NCBI GenBank assembly: GCA_050250795.1
Contig: JBFWNZ010000229.1
Span: forward strand, 1 to 6,419
DNA from: JBFWNZ01 sp050250795
GTDB lineage: Bacteria > Pseudomonadota > Alphaproteobacteria > UBA8366
Length of the DNA: 6,419 bases
Direction of reading: 5' to 3'
This document shows, one piece after another, positions 1 through 6,415 of the stretch. A program made the position numbers and the translations under genes. Position 1 is the first letter of the stretch. Each line of letters opens with the position of its first letter. The notes below the pieces were generated by a model, which saw only the letters and a program-made list of their open reading frames with translations, was not told where the DNA came from and searched no databases.

Positions 1-272
1 AACACGGTCAGCGAGACGAGATAGAGCCGCTTGCGGCCGAACTGCTTCGAAACCCAGCCCGTCGGCGGCGTCATCACGGCCAGCACCACCAGATAGACCG
101 TGACGACCCAGGATATCTGGTCCTGGCTGGCGGACAGGCCGCCCTGCATATGCGGCAGGGCCACCGTGATGATCGAGGTGTCGAGGATGATGACCAGCGC
201 GCCAAGCGTAATCGCGACCGTCGCCACCCAGGGGCGCGGCGTTGGCGAGACCGCGTCGCCAGTGGCGCTCAT
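1..272 (-). CDS. DHA2-family (EmrB-like) MFS efflux permease, N-terminal part only
   Basis: This gene runs off the left edge. Only the first 90 residues, from an ATG at 272-270, are visible. The product should be an inner-membrane, proton-driven drug exporter of the 14-helix DHA2 family. After a short polar tail (MSATGDAVSPTPRP) comes the first membrane helix with the family motif LDTSIITVALPHMQ, then SASQDQISWVVT entering helix 2, then the loop 2-3 signature GWVSKQFGRKRLY (the MFS G-x-x-x-x-x-G-R-K/R-R motif A). It is co-directional with and 83 bp downstream of the interrupted paralogue at 356-1972, and matches it at about 57 of 79 ungapped positions by my hand alignment. No clear Shine-Dalgarno precedes the ATG. 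An ATG at 304-302 is out of frame and meets a stop at once. Family assignment is firm. Substrate, and whether the rest of the gene is intact, cannot be seen. Confidence 0.88.
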   Translation of the reverse strand, partial: MSATGDAVSPTPRPWVATVAITLGALVIILDTSIITVALPHMQGGLSASQDQISWVVTVYLVVLAVMTPPTGWVSKQFGRKRLYLVSLTV

Positions 273-332
273 CGCGGTTGAAGGGGTCGCTGCGGGCCGG
301 ACATGAGCGCGCGATGCTAGAGCAACTTCCCC

Positions 333-347
333 GGCCGGGAAACGGCC
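333..347 (-). other. Small GC-rich hairpin between the two efflux genes
   Basis: GGCCG (333-337) and CGGCC (343-347) form a perfect 5-bp stem with a 5-nt loop. The stem overlaps a 10-bp palindrome CCCGGCCGGG at 330-339. It lies 9 bp past the stop codon of the interrupted permease, within the 83-bp gap to the next gene. No T-run follows on the minus strand, so it is not a standard intrinsic terminator. It could slow transcription or stabilise the mRNA 3' end, or be chance in GC-rich DNA. Confidence 0.25.
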
Positions 348-355
348 TGCGACGT

Positions 356-1972
356 TCAGTCCTGCGGACGGAACCTGCTACCGCCAAGGATCAGCAGCAG
401 GGGCATGCTTGCAAGCAGCACGATCGCCATGAACCAGAAATTGTTGATGTAGGCGATCAGCATGGCTTGGTGATTTACGGTACGGTCCAGGGCGGCCAAC
501 CCTTGCAGGACGGTGGTGTCCCATAAGGCCGGATACCCGGCAGCGCTCAGCTGTTCGTTGTAAGGGTGAATATTCTCGGTCAGCTCCGCGCGGTTCACCT
601 GCACGCTTCGCGTCAGCAGCGTGACCAGGACGGCGACACCCATGCTGCCGCCGACGCCACGCAGCAGGTTGAACACGGATGCCGCCTCGGCGCGCAGGTC
701 GTTCGGCAGCGTCGAAAAGCCGACCTTGTTGAGGGTGACGAAGATCAAGGGCACACCGAGCCCTTGCAGGACCATCAGTCCGGCAATGAACCATAGGTCG
801 ATGCCGTCTGTCGCATGCAGCAGCCCCACATAGGAACCGAAGATGCAGAGCAGTCCGGCGCCGGCCAGTATGCGGGGGTCGGCGCGCTGCGGCAGCAGCC
901 CATAGAGCAGGCTTCCCGACATCGAACCCAGCGCCCGCGGCGACAGCACGATCCCGATCAGCAATGGGCTGTAATCCAGCAGATCGTGGAGAAAGGCGGG
1001 CATGAGGGTCAGCGTCGTGAACTGGACCAGGCCGAGAATGAAGAACAGGAAGGTCGCGGCGACGAAATTGCGGTCGCGCAGCAACTGCGGTTGGAAGAAG
1101 GGTTCGCGGGCGGTTCCGGAATGGATGACGAATGCCACAATGCCGAAGCCTGCGGCGAGTGCCGATGCAAGGATGAAGTCGGAGGCGAACCAGTCCGCGC
1201 GTTGCCCCCGGTCCAGCATGATCTGAAGCCCGCCCAGCCCCAGGCTGAGCAGGACGAAGCCGGTCATGCTGAAACGCGGCCGGGCCGTCGCGTGCTTTTC
1301 GGGCACGAGGAGGAGCGTCAGGGTGAAGGCGGCGGCGCAGAAGGGGACCGCAATGAAGAAACATTCGCGTCAGCCGAAGGCATCCGCGACATACCCGCCC
1401 AGCGTCGGACCGAGAAACGGCCCGAAGGTAACGCCGAAGCTCCACAATGCCAGGGCCCGGGCGTGGTTCTTCGGTGGGTGGATGTCGAGCAGCGTCGCCT
1501 GGGTCAGCGGCAGCAGCACCGCGCCGAACGCGGCCTGGACGGCGCGTGCCGCGAGCACCGTCTCCAGCGAGCCTGCCGTGCCGCAGACCATGGAAGCTGC
1601 CGCGAAGACGGCGAGCGCGGTGAGATAGAGCCGCTTGCGACCGAAATGCCGGGCGAACCAGCCGGTCGGTGGGGTCATGATCGCGAGTGTCACCAGATAG
1701 ATGGTGACGACCCAGGAAATCTGGTCCTGGCTGGCCGACAGCCCGCCCTGCATATGCGGCATCGCCACCGTGACGATGGCGGTGTCGAGCACGATGATCA
1801 TCGAGCCGAGGGTGATGCCGACGGTGGCCAGCAATGGATGACGTGTCGGCGTGACCGCCGGGGCGGCCCCGCTCACGGGGGGCGCTTCCGCGCCGGCCGC
1901 AGGGGTGGACGAACTGCCACCGCCGCGGGCCGCGGACGGTCCGGTCGCCGGATCGTCCGATCGCGTCGACAT
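356..1972 (-). pseudogene. DHA2-family (EmrB-like) MFS efflux permease interrupted by one in-frame TGA
   Basis: Read through, this is a single frame of about 538 residues, the usual DHA2 permease length. It starts at ATG 1972-1970; a GTG at 1999-1997 would add 9 residues, and neither start has a good ribosome binding site. An Ala/Pro/Ser-rich tail of about 40 residues precedes helix 1 (LDTAIVTVAMPHMQ). Motif A follows (GWFARHFGRKRLY), then the helix 4-5 region (ARAVQAAFGAVLLPLTQ, GPFLGPTLGGYVADAFG). The next codon, 1372-1370, is TGA instead of the TGG that would give the family's G-W-R after this helix. Reading continues in the same frame with RECFFIAVPF and goes on to hallmark DHA2 sequence such as LDRGQRADWF and FFQPQLLRDRNF, ending at TGA 358-356. 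An in-frame GTG at 1306-1304 could start the C-terminal part but has no evident ribosome binding site. No EmrA-like adaptor is present. A sequencing error would give the same picture. Confidence 0.82.
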
Positions 1973-2074
1973 CGCCGCGGATGCTATGGCCGTGTGCACG
2001 GCACGGCAAGCGCGAAGGTCAAGGAGTGTTGCGCCGCGACCGGCCGCGCGCTACTGCTTTCTCCCCAGCCGCCT

Positions 2075-2090
2075 GCGACCGGGCGGTCGC
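2075..2090. promoter_or_regulatory. Perfect inverted repeat, possible operator or leader hairpin
   Basis: GCGACC-GGGC-GGTCGC is an exact 6-bp inverted repeat with a 4-nt centre, ending 17 bp before the ribosome binding site of the TPP-enzyme gene. Its position fits either a dimeric-regulator binding site or a small hairpin in the 5' leader. No second copy of the full repeat was seen elsewhere in the window, and no regulator gene is adjacent, so the role is a guess. Confidence 0.3.
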
Positions 2091-2107
2091 CCATCCCGCC
2101 GAGACAT

Positions 2108-2113
2108 AAGGAG
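2108..2113 (+). promoter_or_regulatory. Ribosome binding site of the TPP-enzyme gene
   Basis: AAGGAG lies 7 nt before the ATG at 2121. It is a near-consensus Shine-Dalgarno and fixes the start of this gene. The frame is open further upstream to about 1851, but that extension reads through the divergent permease start and is not coding. Confidence 0.8.
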
Positions 2114-2120
2114 CCCCGCG

Positions 2121-3905
2121 ATGCCCGTGATGAAGGGTGCTGAACTAATTACCGAATATCTGATCCAGGAGGGTATCGAGTACGTCTTCGGGATCTGCGG
2201 CCATGGCAATGTCGGCCTGCTCGATGAGCTCTACAACGCGCGCGACCGGATCAAGCTGGTATCGCCGCGGCACGAGCAGACCGCCGGCCACATGGCCGAT
2301 GCTTATTTCCGGGTGAAGCACCACCCCGCGGCGACGCTCACCTCCTGCGGGCCGGGCTCGGCGAACATGGTGATGGCACTGTGCTGCGCGCTGGCCGATT
2401 CCTCGGCATTCCTGGCGCTGACGGCGAATGTGCCGACGCAGCAGGCCAACCGGGCGCCGTTCCAGGAGCTGTACCGCCACAACCAGTCGGATTTCCCGTC
2501 GGTTATGCGGCCGGTGACGAAGCGGTCGTTCCAGGTGCCGCGCGTCGAGATGCTGCCGCTGATGCTGCGTCAGGCGGTGGGCACGATGACCAACGGCCGT
2601 CCGGGCCCGGTCAATGTCGACATCCCCTTCAACGTCTTCCAGGAGGAGGCGGATGTCGAGATGCCGGCCTCGGGCCGCGCGGGCATGAGCAACCGCAGCG
2701 GCGCGGCGCCGGACGAGGTGACCCAGATGGTCGATATGCTGCTGGCCGCCGAGCGGCCGGTGCTGTTCATCGGCCACGGCGTCACGCTGTCGGAGGCCGC
2801 AGCCGAGCTGACCGAGCTGGCCGAGGCGCTGGATGTGCCCGTGATCAGCTCGCCCAACGGCATGGGCTGCATCCCGATGGGGCATCGCCTGTCGCTGGGC
2901 TTCATCGGCCGCAACGGCGCCTTCCATGCCAACCAGGCCGGCCGGCATGCCGATCTGGTGATGGCCGTCGGCGCCCGCTTCGACGACCGCTCGGCGTCGA
3001 GCTGGATCGGCGGCTATTCGTGGAACTTCCCGTCGACCAAGCTGATCCATGTCGATATCGACGTGACCGAGATCGGCCGCAACTATCCGCCGACGCTCGG
3101 CGTGGTCGCCGATGCGCGCACCACGCTGCGCCAGCTGCTGGCCGAGGTCGCGCGCCGCAAGGTCGATGCCGGCCGGCTCAAGGGCTGGCACGCCGACATC
3201 GCCGGCTGGAGCAAGGAGTGGGACGACTTCACGAAGCCCCATTTCGAGGGCCACAGCTCGAACCCGCTGGCGCCGCACCATGTCGTGCGGGACGTCCGCG
3301 CGGTGCTGCCCGACGACGGCATCATCACGCTGGATTCCGGCGTGCATCACAACTGGTTCATGCAGTTCTGGGACGCCCGCATGCCCCAGACCATGCTGAA
3401 CACCTGGGGCTTCTCGTCGATGGGCTTCGGCCCCAGCGGCGTGCTGGGCGCCAAGCTGGCGGCGCCGGACCGGCCCTGCATCTCGGTCTGCGGCGATGGC
3501 GGCTTCACCATGACCCCGCATGTCCTGTGCACCGCGGTGGAGTACAACATCCCGGTCGTCTGGGTGGTCTGGAACAACTTCACCTGGGGCGCCATCCGCG
3601 ACATCCAGGTGGGCATGTTCGGCGGCCGCGAGATCGGCACCAGCTTCACCCGGCCCGGCAACAACGAGCCCTATAATCCCGACTTCGCGGCGCTGGCGCG
3701 CGCGCACGGCGTCGATGCCGTCACGATCAAGAGCTCGGCCGATTTCAAGGATGCGCTCGACCACGCCATCAAGTCGAACAAGCCTTGGCTGCTCGACGTG
3801 CATGTCGATGCCGATATCCGGCCGCCGGCGACGGGCACCTGGCAGCTGCCGCCGACCCCGTATCGCGAGCCGGTCTTCGGCAAGGCATGGTCGCCGTCGC
3901 TCTAG
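2121..3905 (+). CDS. Thiamine-pyrophosphate-dependent enzyme, acetolactate synthase/IolD-like
   Basis: The product is a 594-residue cytoplasmic enzyme with the three-domain layout of the ALS superfamily: pyrimidine-binding domain about 1-175, central domain about 197-335, and PP-binding domain about 390-560. Visible motifs are GHGN (27-30), catalytic Glu52 in RHEQTAGHMADAY, GPGSAN (77-82), GARFDDR (284-290, matching the ALS central domain), and the ThDP/Mg motif GDG (458-460) followed 24 residues later by NN (485-486). Glu52 argues against glyoxylate carboligase, which has Val there. No ALS regulatory subunit gene is adjacent, which argues against branched-chain amino acid synthesis. From memory, GHGN and GPGSAN recall IolD (trihydroxycyclohexanedione hydrolase), but overall similarity looks distant. 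The C-terminus is unusual and Pro-rich (RPPATGTWQLPPTPYREP, 567-584). It is first in a probable operon with a TIM-barrel isomerase-like gene 53 bp on. The reaction is probably cleavage or joining of 2-oxo acids or cyclic diketones; the substrate is unknown. Confidence 0.92.
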   Translation: MPVMKGAELITEYLIQEGIEYVFGICGHGNVGLLDELYNARDRIKLVSPRHEQTAGHMADAYFRVKHHPAATLTSCGPGSANMVMALCCALADSSAFLALTANVPTQQANRAPFQELYRHNQSDFPSVMRPVTKRSFQVPRVEMLPLMLRQAVGTMTNGRPGPVNVDIPFNVFQEEADVEMPASGRAGMSNRSGAAPDEVTQMVDMLLAAERPVLFIGHGVTLSEAAAELTELAEALDVPVISSPNGMGCIPMGHRLSLGFIGRNGAFHANQAGRHADLVMAVGARFDDRSASSWIGGYSWNFPSTKLIHVDIDVTEIGRNYPPTLGVVADARTTLRQLLAEVARRKVDAGRLKGWHADIAGWSKEWDDFTKPHFEGHSSNPLAPHHVVRDVRAVLPDDGIITLDSGVHHNWFMQFWDARMPQTMLNTWGFSSMGFGPSGVLGAKLAAPDRPCISVCGDGGFTMTPHVLCTAVEYNIPVVWVVWNNFTWGAIRDIQVGMFGGREIGTSFTRPGNNEPYNPDFAALARAHGVDAVTIKSSADFKDALDHAIKSNKPWLLDVHVDADIRPPATGTWQLPPTPYREPVFGKAWSPSL

Positions 3906-3915
3906 GATGAACCGA

Positions 3916-3939
3916 GGGGCGGCGCCACGGTGCCGCCCC
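3916..3939 (+). other. GC-rich hairpin between TPP-enzyme and TIM-barrel genes
   Basis: GGGGCGGC (3916-3923) pairs perfectly with GCCGCCCC (3932-3939) around an 8-nt loop, in the 53-bp gap inside the probable operon. No T-run follows; instead the ribosome binding site of the next gene starts 4 nt later. This makes it more likely an mRNA-stability, processing or translation-tuning element than a terminator, although partial attenuation is possible. Confidence 0.45.
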
Positions 3940-3943
3940 CGCA

Positions 3944-3950
3944 AGGGAGG
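3944..3950 (+). promoter_or_regulatory. Ribosome binding site of the TIM-barrel gene
   Basis: AGGGAGG lies 8 nt before the ATG at 3959. A second ATG at 3954-3956 is out of frame with the gene and too close to the site, so 3959 is the supported start. Confidence 0.7.
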
Positions 3951-3958
3951 GACATGAC

Positions 3959-4792
3959 ATGGCGGAGAACAACGCCCATTACGCGGTCAACACCTACTCC
4001 TACACGATGAGTCACACCGCCGAGCGTTGCCTCGCGCATCTCGGCGAGAAGGGCTACCGCGCCTTCGAAATGATGATGTATCCGGGCCATGCCTGGCCGC
4101 CGGCGATGGATGCCGCGGCACGCAAGGCCCTGCGCGGCCAGATCGAGCGCAGCGGCTTCCGCCTCGTCTCGGTCAACATGCCGAACATCGACATCAACAT
4201 CGCCGGCGCGTCGGAGGAGATGCGGGCCTACTCGCTCGGGCTGGTGCGCCAGTTCGTGCAGATGGCGGGCGAACTGGGCGCCGAGGGGCTGGTTCTGGGC
4301 GTGGGCAAGTCGAACCCGCTGTTCCCCATGCCCTACGATCAGTTGAAGGGCCACTGTTTCGCCGCGCTCGACCAGCTGGTTCCGCTGGCGGCGAAGTCCG
4401 GCACCCAGATCTGGATCGAGAACATGCCCTTCTCCTTCATCTCCAAGGTGAAGGACGTGATGGCGATGCTGGCCGAATACGGCAGCGACGATCTGGGCTT
4501 CGTCTACGATCTCGCCAACGGCGCCTTCGTCGGCGAGGATCTGGCCGAGGGCATCGAGACGGTGCGCTCGCGGCTCAAGCTGGTGCATCTCTCCGATACG
4601 CCGAAGGACGTGTACAAGCACGATCCGGTCGGCGGCGGCATCGTGGATTTCGCCAAGGCGGCGAAGAAGCTGATCGAGATCGGCTACGACCGGCCGCCGG
4701 TGTTGGAGATCATTTCCTTCACCCCCGACCCCGACATTGCGGCCAGCACCGACAAGCTGAACGCGATGGGCTGGGCCAAGGTGAATGCGTAG
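3959..4792 (+). CDS. Xylose isomerase-like TIM-barrel protein (sugar isomerase/epimerase family)
   Basis: This is a 277-residue cytoplasmic protein of the AP-endonuclease-2/xylose-isomerase-like fold shared by hydroxypyruvate isomerase (Hyi), IolE, IolI and D-tagatose 3-epimerases. The expected divalent-metal ligands at barrel strand ends can be picked out: Glu154 (IWIENMPF), Asp184 (FVYDLANG), His210 (KLVHLSDT) and Glu250 (PVLEIIS). A Gly-rich loop (PVGGGIVDF, 223-231) sits where family members read P-G-x-G-x-I-D-F. The family catalyses aldose-ketose isomerisation, epimerisation or, in IolE, dehydration. It follows the TPP-enzyme gene by 53 bp with its own strong ribosome binding site and probably shares its transcript. 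That pairing echoes Gcl-Hyi and IolD-IolE, so it likely makes or uses the same intermediate. Fold is confident; exact reaction is not. Confidence 0.9.
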   Translation: MAENNAHYAVNTYSYTMSHTAERCLAHLGEKGYRAFEMMMYPGHAWPPAMDAAARKALRGQIERSGFRLVSVNMPNIDINIAGASEEMRAYSLGLVRQFVQMAGELGAEGLVLGVGKSNPLFPMPYDQLKGHCFAALDQLVPLAAKSGTQIWIENMPFSFISKVKDVMAMLAEYGSDDLGFVYDLANGAFVGEDLAEGIETVRSRLKLVHLSDTPKDVYKHDPVGGGIVDFAKAAKKLIEIGYDRPPVLEIISFTPDPDIAASTDKLNAMGWAKVNA

Positions 4793-4819
4793 CGCGGGGC
4801 TGCGCCTGTTCGGAATGCA

Positions 4820-5680
4820 GTGGGTGTCGGGGTGAACCAGGTCTCCAAATCCTTCGAGACCGGTTTCCTGTCGGAGACGCTGGCGGCGCAGGTCGATGCT
4901 TGCGACCGCTACGAACTGGCATCCTTGTTCCTGCATTGCTTTGCGGAGCGCCAGCCGGTTCTGGAGGCCGGCTGCGGCAGCGGCCGTTGGTGTGCCTGGC
5001 TGCAACGCCGTGGTATCCGCTGCGACGGCGTGGACTGGTCGCAAGAATTGTGCGACCGGGCGGCGCAGGAGATACCGGGTGCCCGCTTCTTCGCCTGCGA
5101 CATGTCGGCGGTGCCGGTGCCGGACGGCGCCTATGGCGGGATCGTCGCCCTCGGCTCCATTGAGCATACCTTGGAGGGCCCGTCGGCGGCGTTGCGGGAG
5201 TTTCGCCGGTTGCTGCGGCCCGGCGGCGTTGCGGTCATCACCATGCCTTATGGCAGTCCCCTACGACGCTTGGCGGCACCGGCCGCCCGGTTGATGCTCG
5301 CGTTCAGGGCCTCGCCCCTGCTCCGTAGGCTGTTCGGCAAACGCGTCGGCGGTGTCTCGCTGGCGGTTGCCAGACGCATGCCGCGACGCGCGTGGGGCCC
5401 GCAGTTCGGCTATGGCGAAGACGGCTGGTTCTTCTACGAGTACCGCTTCAACAAAACCCAGGCGCGGGCTTTCCTGGGCGAGGCCGGCCTCGCCATACGA
5501 GAGGAGTTCGTCGGCTTCGGCGACGAGGGAATCCTGCACCATTTCGGGCGTCTCGCGGGGCGGTGGAACCGCGAGCGTGCCGCGGTCGATTTCACGCCCC
5601 TCGGTCGCTGGCTGCGGGCCGTGCTCCCGGTCGGTCTTGCCGGGCACATGCTTTGCTATGTGGTGGAGCGGGCGGACTGA
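4820..5680 (+). CDS. Class I SAM-dependent methyltransferase (Methyltransf_11 type)
   Basis: This is a 286-residue protein with a Rossmann-like SAM-binding domain: motif I LEAGCGSG (48-55), acidic residue Asp72 at the end of strand 2 (GVDWS), Asp94 (ACDMSAVPVPDGAYGGIV) and the LLRPGG turn (131-136) before strand 5. Residues about 145-190 form an Arg-rich, partly hydrophobic insert (LRRLAAPAARLMLAFRASPLLRR) and the C-terminus is also hydrophobic, which could suit a membrane-associated or lipid-like acceptor; that is inference. The acceptor is unknown. It begins 27 bp after the TIM-barrel stop. The start is uncertain: GTG at 4820 or GTG at 4832, neither with a strong ribosome binding site, so translation may depend on coupling. 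It uses seven TTG leucine codons, against two in the TIM-barrel gene and none in the longer TPP-enzyme gene, hinting at a different history. Confidence 0.85.
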   Translation: MGVGVNQVSKSFETGFLSETLAAQVDACDRYELASLFLHCFAERQPVLEAGCGSGRWCAWLQRRGIRCDGVDWSQELCDRAAQEIPGARFFACDMSAVPVPDGAYGGIVALGSIEHTLEGPSAALREFRRLLRPGGVAVITMPYGSPLRRLAAPAARLMLAFRASPLLRRLFGKRVGGVSLAVARRMPRRAWGPQFGYGEDGWFFYEYRFNKTQARAFLGEAGLAIREEFVGFGDEGILHHFGRLAGRWNRERAAVDFTPLGRWLRAVLPVGLAGHMLCYVVERAD

Positions 5681-5695
5681 GGCAGCCGCAGCCCT

Positions 5696-6415
5696 CTAAC
5701 GCTCTGCCCGTTGCGCCGCCACCGGCACACCCGCGATCTCCAGCACCAGCTTGCTGCGGATCGCGCGGGCGAAGTCGGCACGGCCCTCCGCGACCGCGAC
5801 GAAGGCGCCCTGGCCGCCGATGACATGGTTGCGATAGTGCAGGTCGATGGGCTCGCCGCGCGGGCCGGCCACGGCCCCGCCGGGCGAACGGATCGCCAGC
5901 GCGTTGATCGTGATGCCTTCGGCCAGGATCGCCGCGCGGACCTGATCCAACGGCGCACCGCCGATCTGCGGTCCGTCGCCCGACAGGTCGATGATCCGCC
6001 GCGTGCCTTCATAGGCATTGTCGCGGATCATCGCGGCGGAAAAAGCGAGGGCATTGCTGATCGAATTGTAGCCCCAGGCCTTGCGCGGCACGGCCAGCAG
6101 CTTGGCAGCGAATGCGTCGGCCGAGGCCGCATCCGAGATCACATGCCAGTCCACGATCACATGCTGCGATTCCGGGTCGCCCCATTCGATCAGCGCCACC
6201 GCGATCCGGCCGAGCAGGCCGCCGCGGATCGCCGACAGAACCTGCGGACTGCGGATCGCCTCGGCATAGCCGGTGCGTTGCAGTTCGAACTCCTGTCCGT
6301 CGATGGAACCGGAACCGTCTGCCGCAAGCACGAGTTCGAGGTCGACCGCCTGTTGCGCCACGGCCGGCACGGCAAGCGCCAGCCAGAGGATGAGACCGCC
6401 TATGAGATGCTGCAT
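5696..6415 (-). CDS. Secreted DUF1194 / von Willebrand A-like domain protein
   Basis: This is a 239-residue protein of the DUF1194 family, with a probable periplasmic location. The N-terminus is a hydrophobic signal-like segment (LIGGLILWLALAVPAVAQQ) with a likely signal peptidase I site after AVA, at about residue 20. The mature protein begins with VDLELVLAADGSGSID. Asp33-x-Ser35-x-Ser37 is an intact MIDAS metal-binding motif, and IIDLSGDGP (141-149) is the second conserved acidic loop of vWA folds. The family has no established biochemical function; a metal-dependent protein-binding role is inferred from the fold. The signal segment has no Lys or Arg before its hydrophobic core, and the ATG lies only 4 bases from the window edge, so the true start could be further upstream. 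It converges with the methyltransferase gene, 15 bp between stops, with no evident terminator in that gap, and is probably unrelated to the operon. Confidence 0.88.
   Translation of the reverse strand: MQHLIGGLILWLALAVPAVAQQAVDLELVLAADGSGSIDGQEFELQRTGYAEAIRSPQVLSAIRGGLLGRIAVALIEWGDPESQHVIVDWHVISDAASADAFAAKLLAVPRKAWGYNSISNALAFSAAMIRDNAYEGTRRIIDLSGDGPQIGGAPLDQVRAAILAEGITINALAIRSPGGAVAGPRGEPIDLHYRNHVIGGQGAFVAVAEGRADFARAIRSKLVLEIAGVPVAAQRAER

Larger units (their letters stand above)
2000..2120. promoter_or_regulatory. Divergent intergenic region between efflux genes and the TPP-enzyme operon
   Basis: This is the only divergent gap in the window, so promoters for both the leftward efflux genes and the rightward operon should lie in or near it. 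No strong sigma-70 boxes are visible. The best rightward candidate is TTGCGC (2029-2034), then 17 nt, then TACTGC (2052-2057), which is weak. The octamer GCGACCGG occurs at 2036-2043 and 2075-2082, and its reverse complement at 1941-1948 inside the permease start region. The same octamer also occurs inside a gene near 5052, so its significance is doubtful. Assignment rests mainly on gene layout. Confidence 0.45.

Noticed and set aside
378..2009. Long open frame (543 codons) on the minus strand over the permease, crossing the TGA position
   Set aside because: It is offset from the permease frame. Its translation is Arg/Pro/His-rich with no membrane helices or recognisable motifs, which is typical of an alternate frame in GC-rich DNA. 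The permease frame carries all the family signatures.
1851..2120. N-terminal extension of the TPP-enzyme gene to about 1851
   Set aside because: The extension overlaps the start of the divergent permease, is low complexity, and a near-consensus ribosome binding site precedes the ATG at 2121, where homology to the ALS fold begins.
815..2143. Open frame of 442 codons on the plus strand antisense to the permease
   Set aside because: Composition is Gln/Arg/Glu/Gly-rich and low complexity, with no domain visible. It mirrors the real gene on the opposite strand.
2121..3905. Assignment as glyoxylate carboligase (gcl) because of the isomerase-like neighbour
   Set aside because: The family-defining Val at the catalytic Glu position of Gcl is not present; Glu52 is retained.
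2145..3944. Open frame of 599 codons antisense to the TPP-enzyme gene
   Set aside because: It is Arg/His/Asp/Ala-rich with no motifs and covers a well-supported gene on the other strand.
3902..5167. Open frame of 421 codons antisense to the TIM-barrel and methyltransferase genes
   Set aside because: It spans two real genes and their gap, with a His/Arg/Asp-rich shadow composition and no recognisable domain.
5681..5695. Bidirectional terminator between the convergent genes
   Set aside because: The gap is only 15 bp, and no stable stem or T-run could be found there or just beside it.
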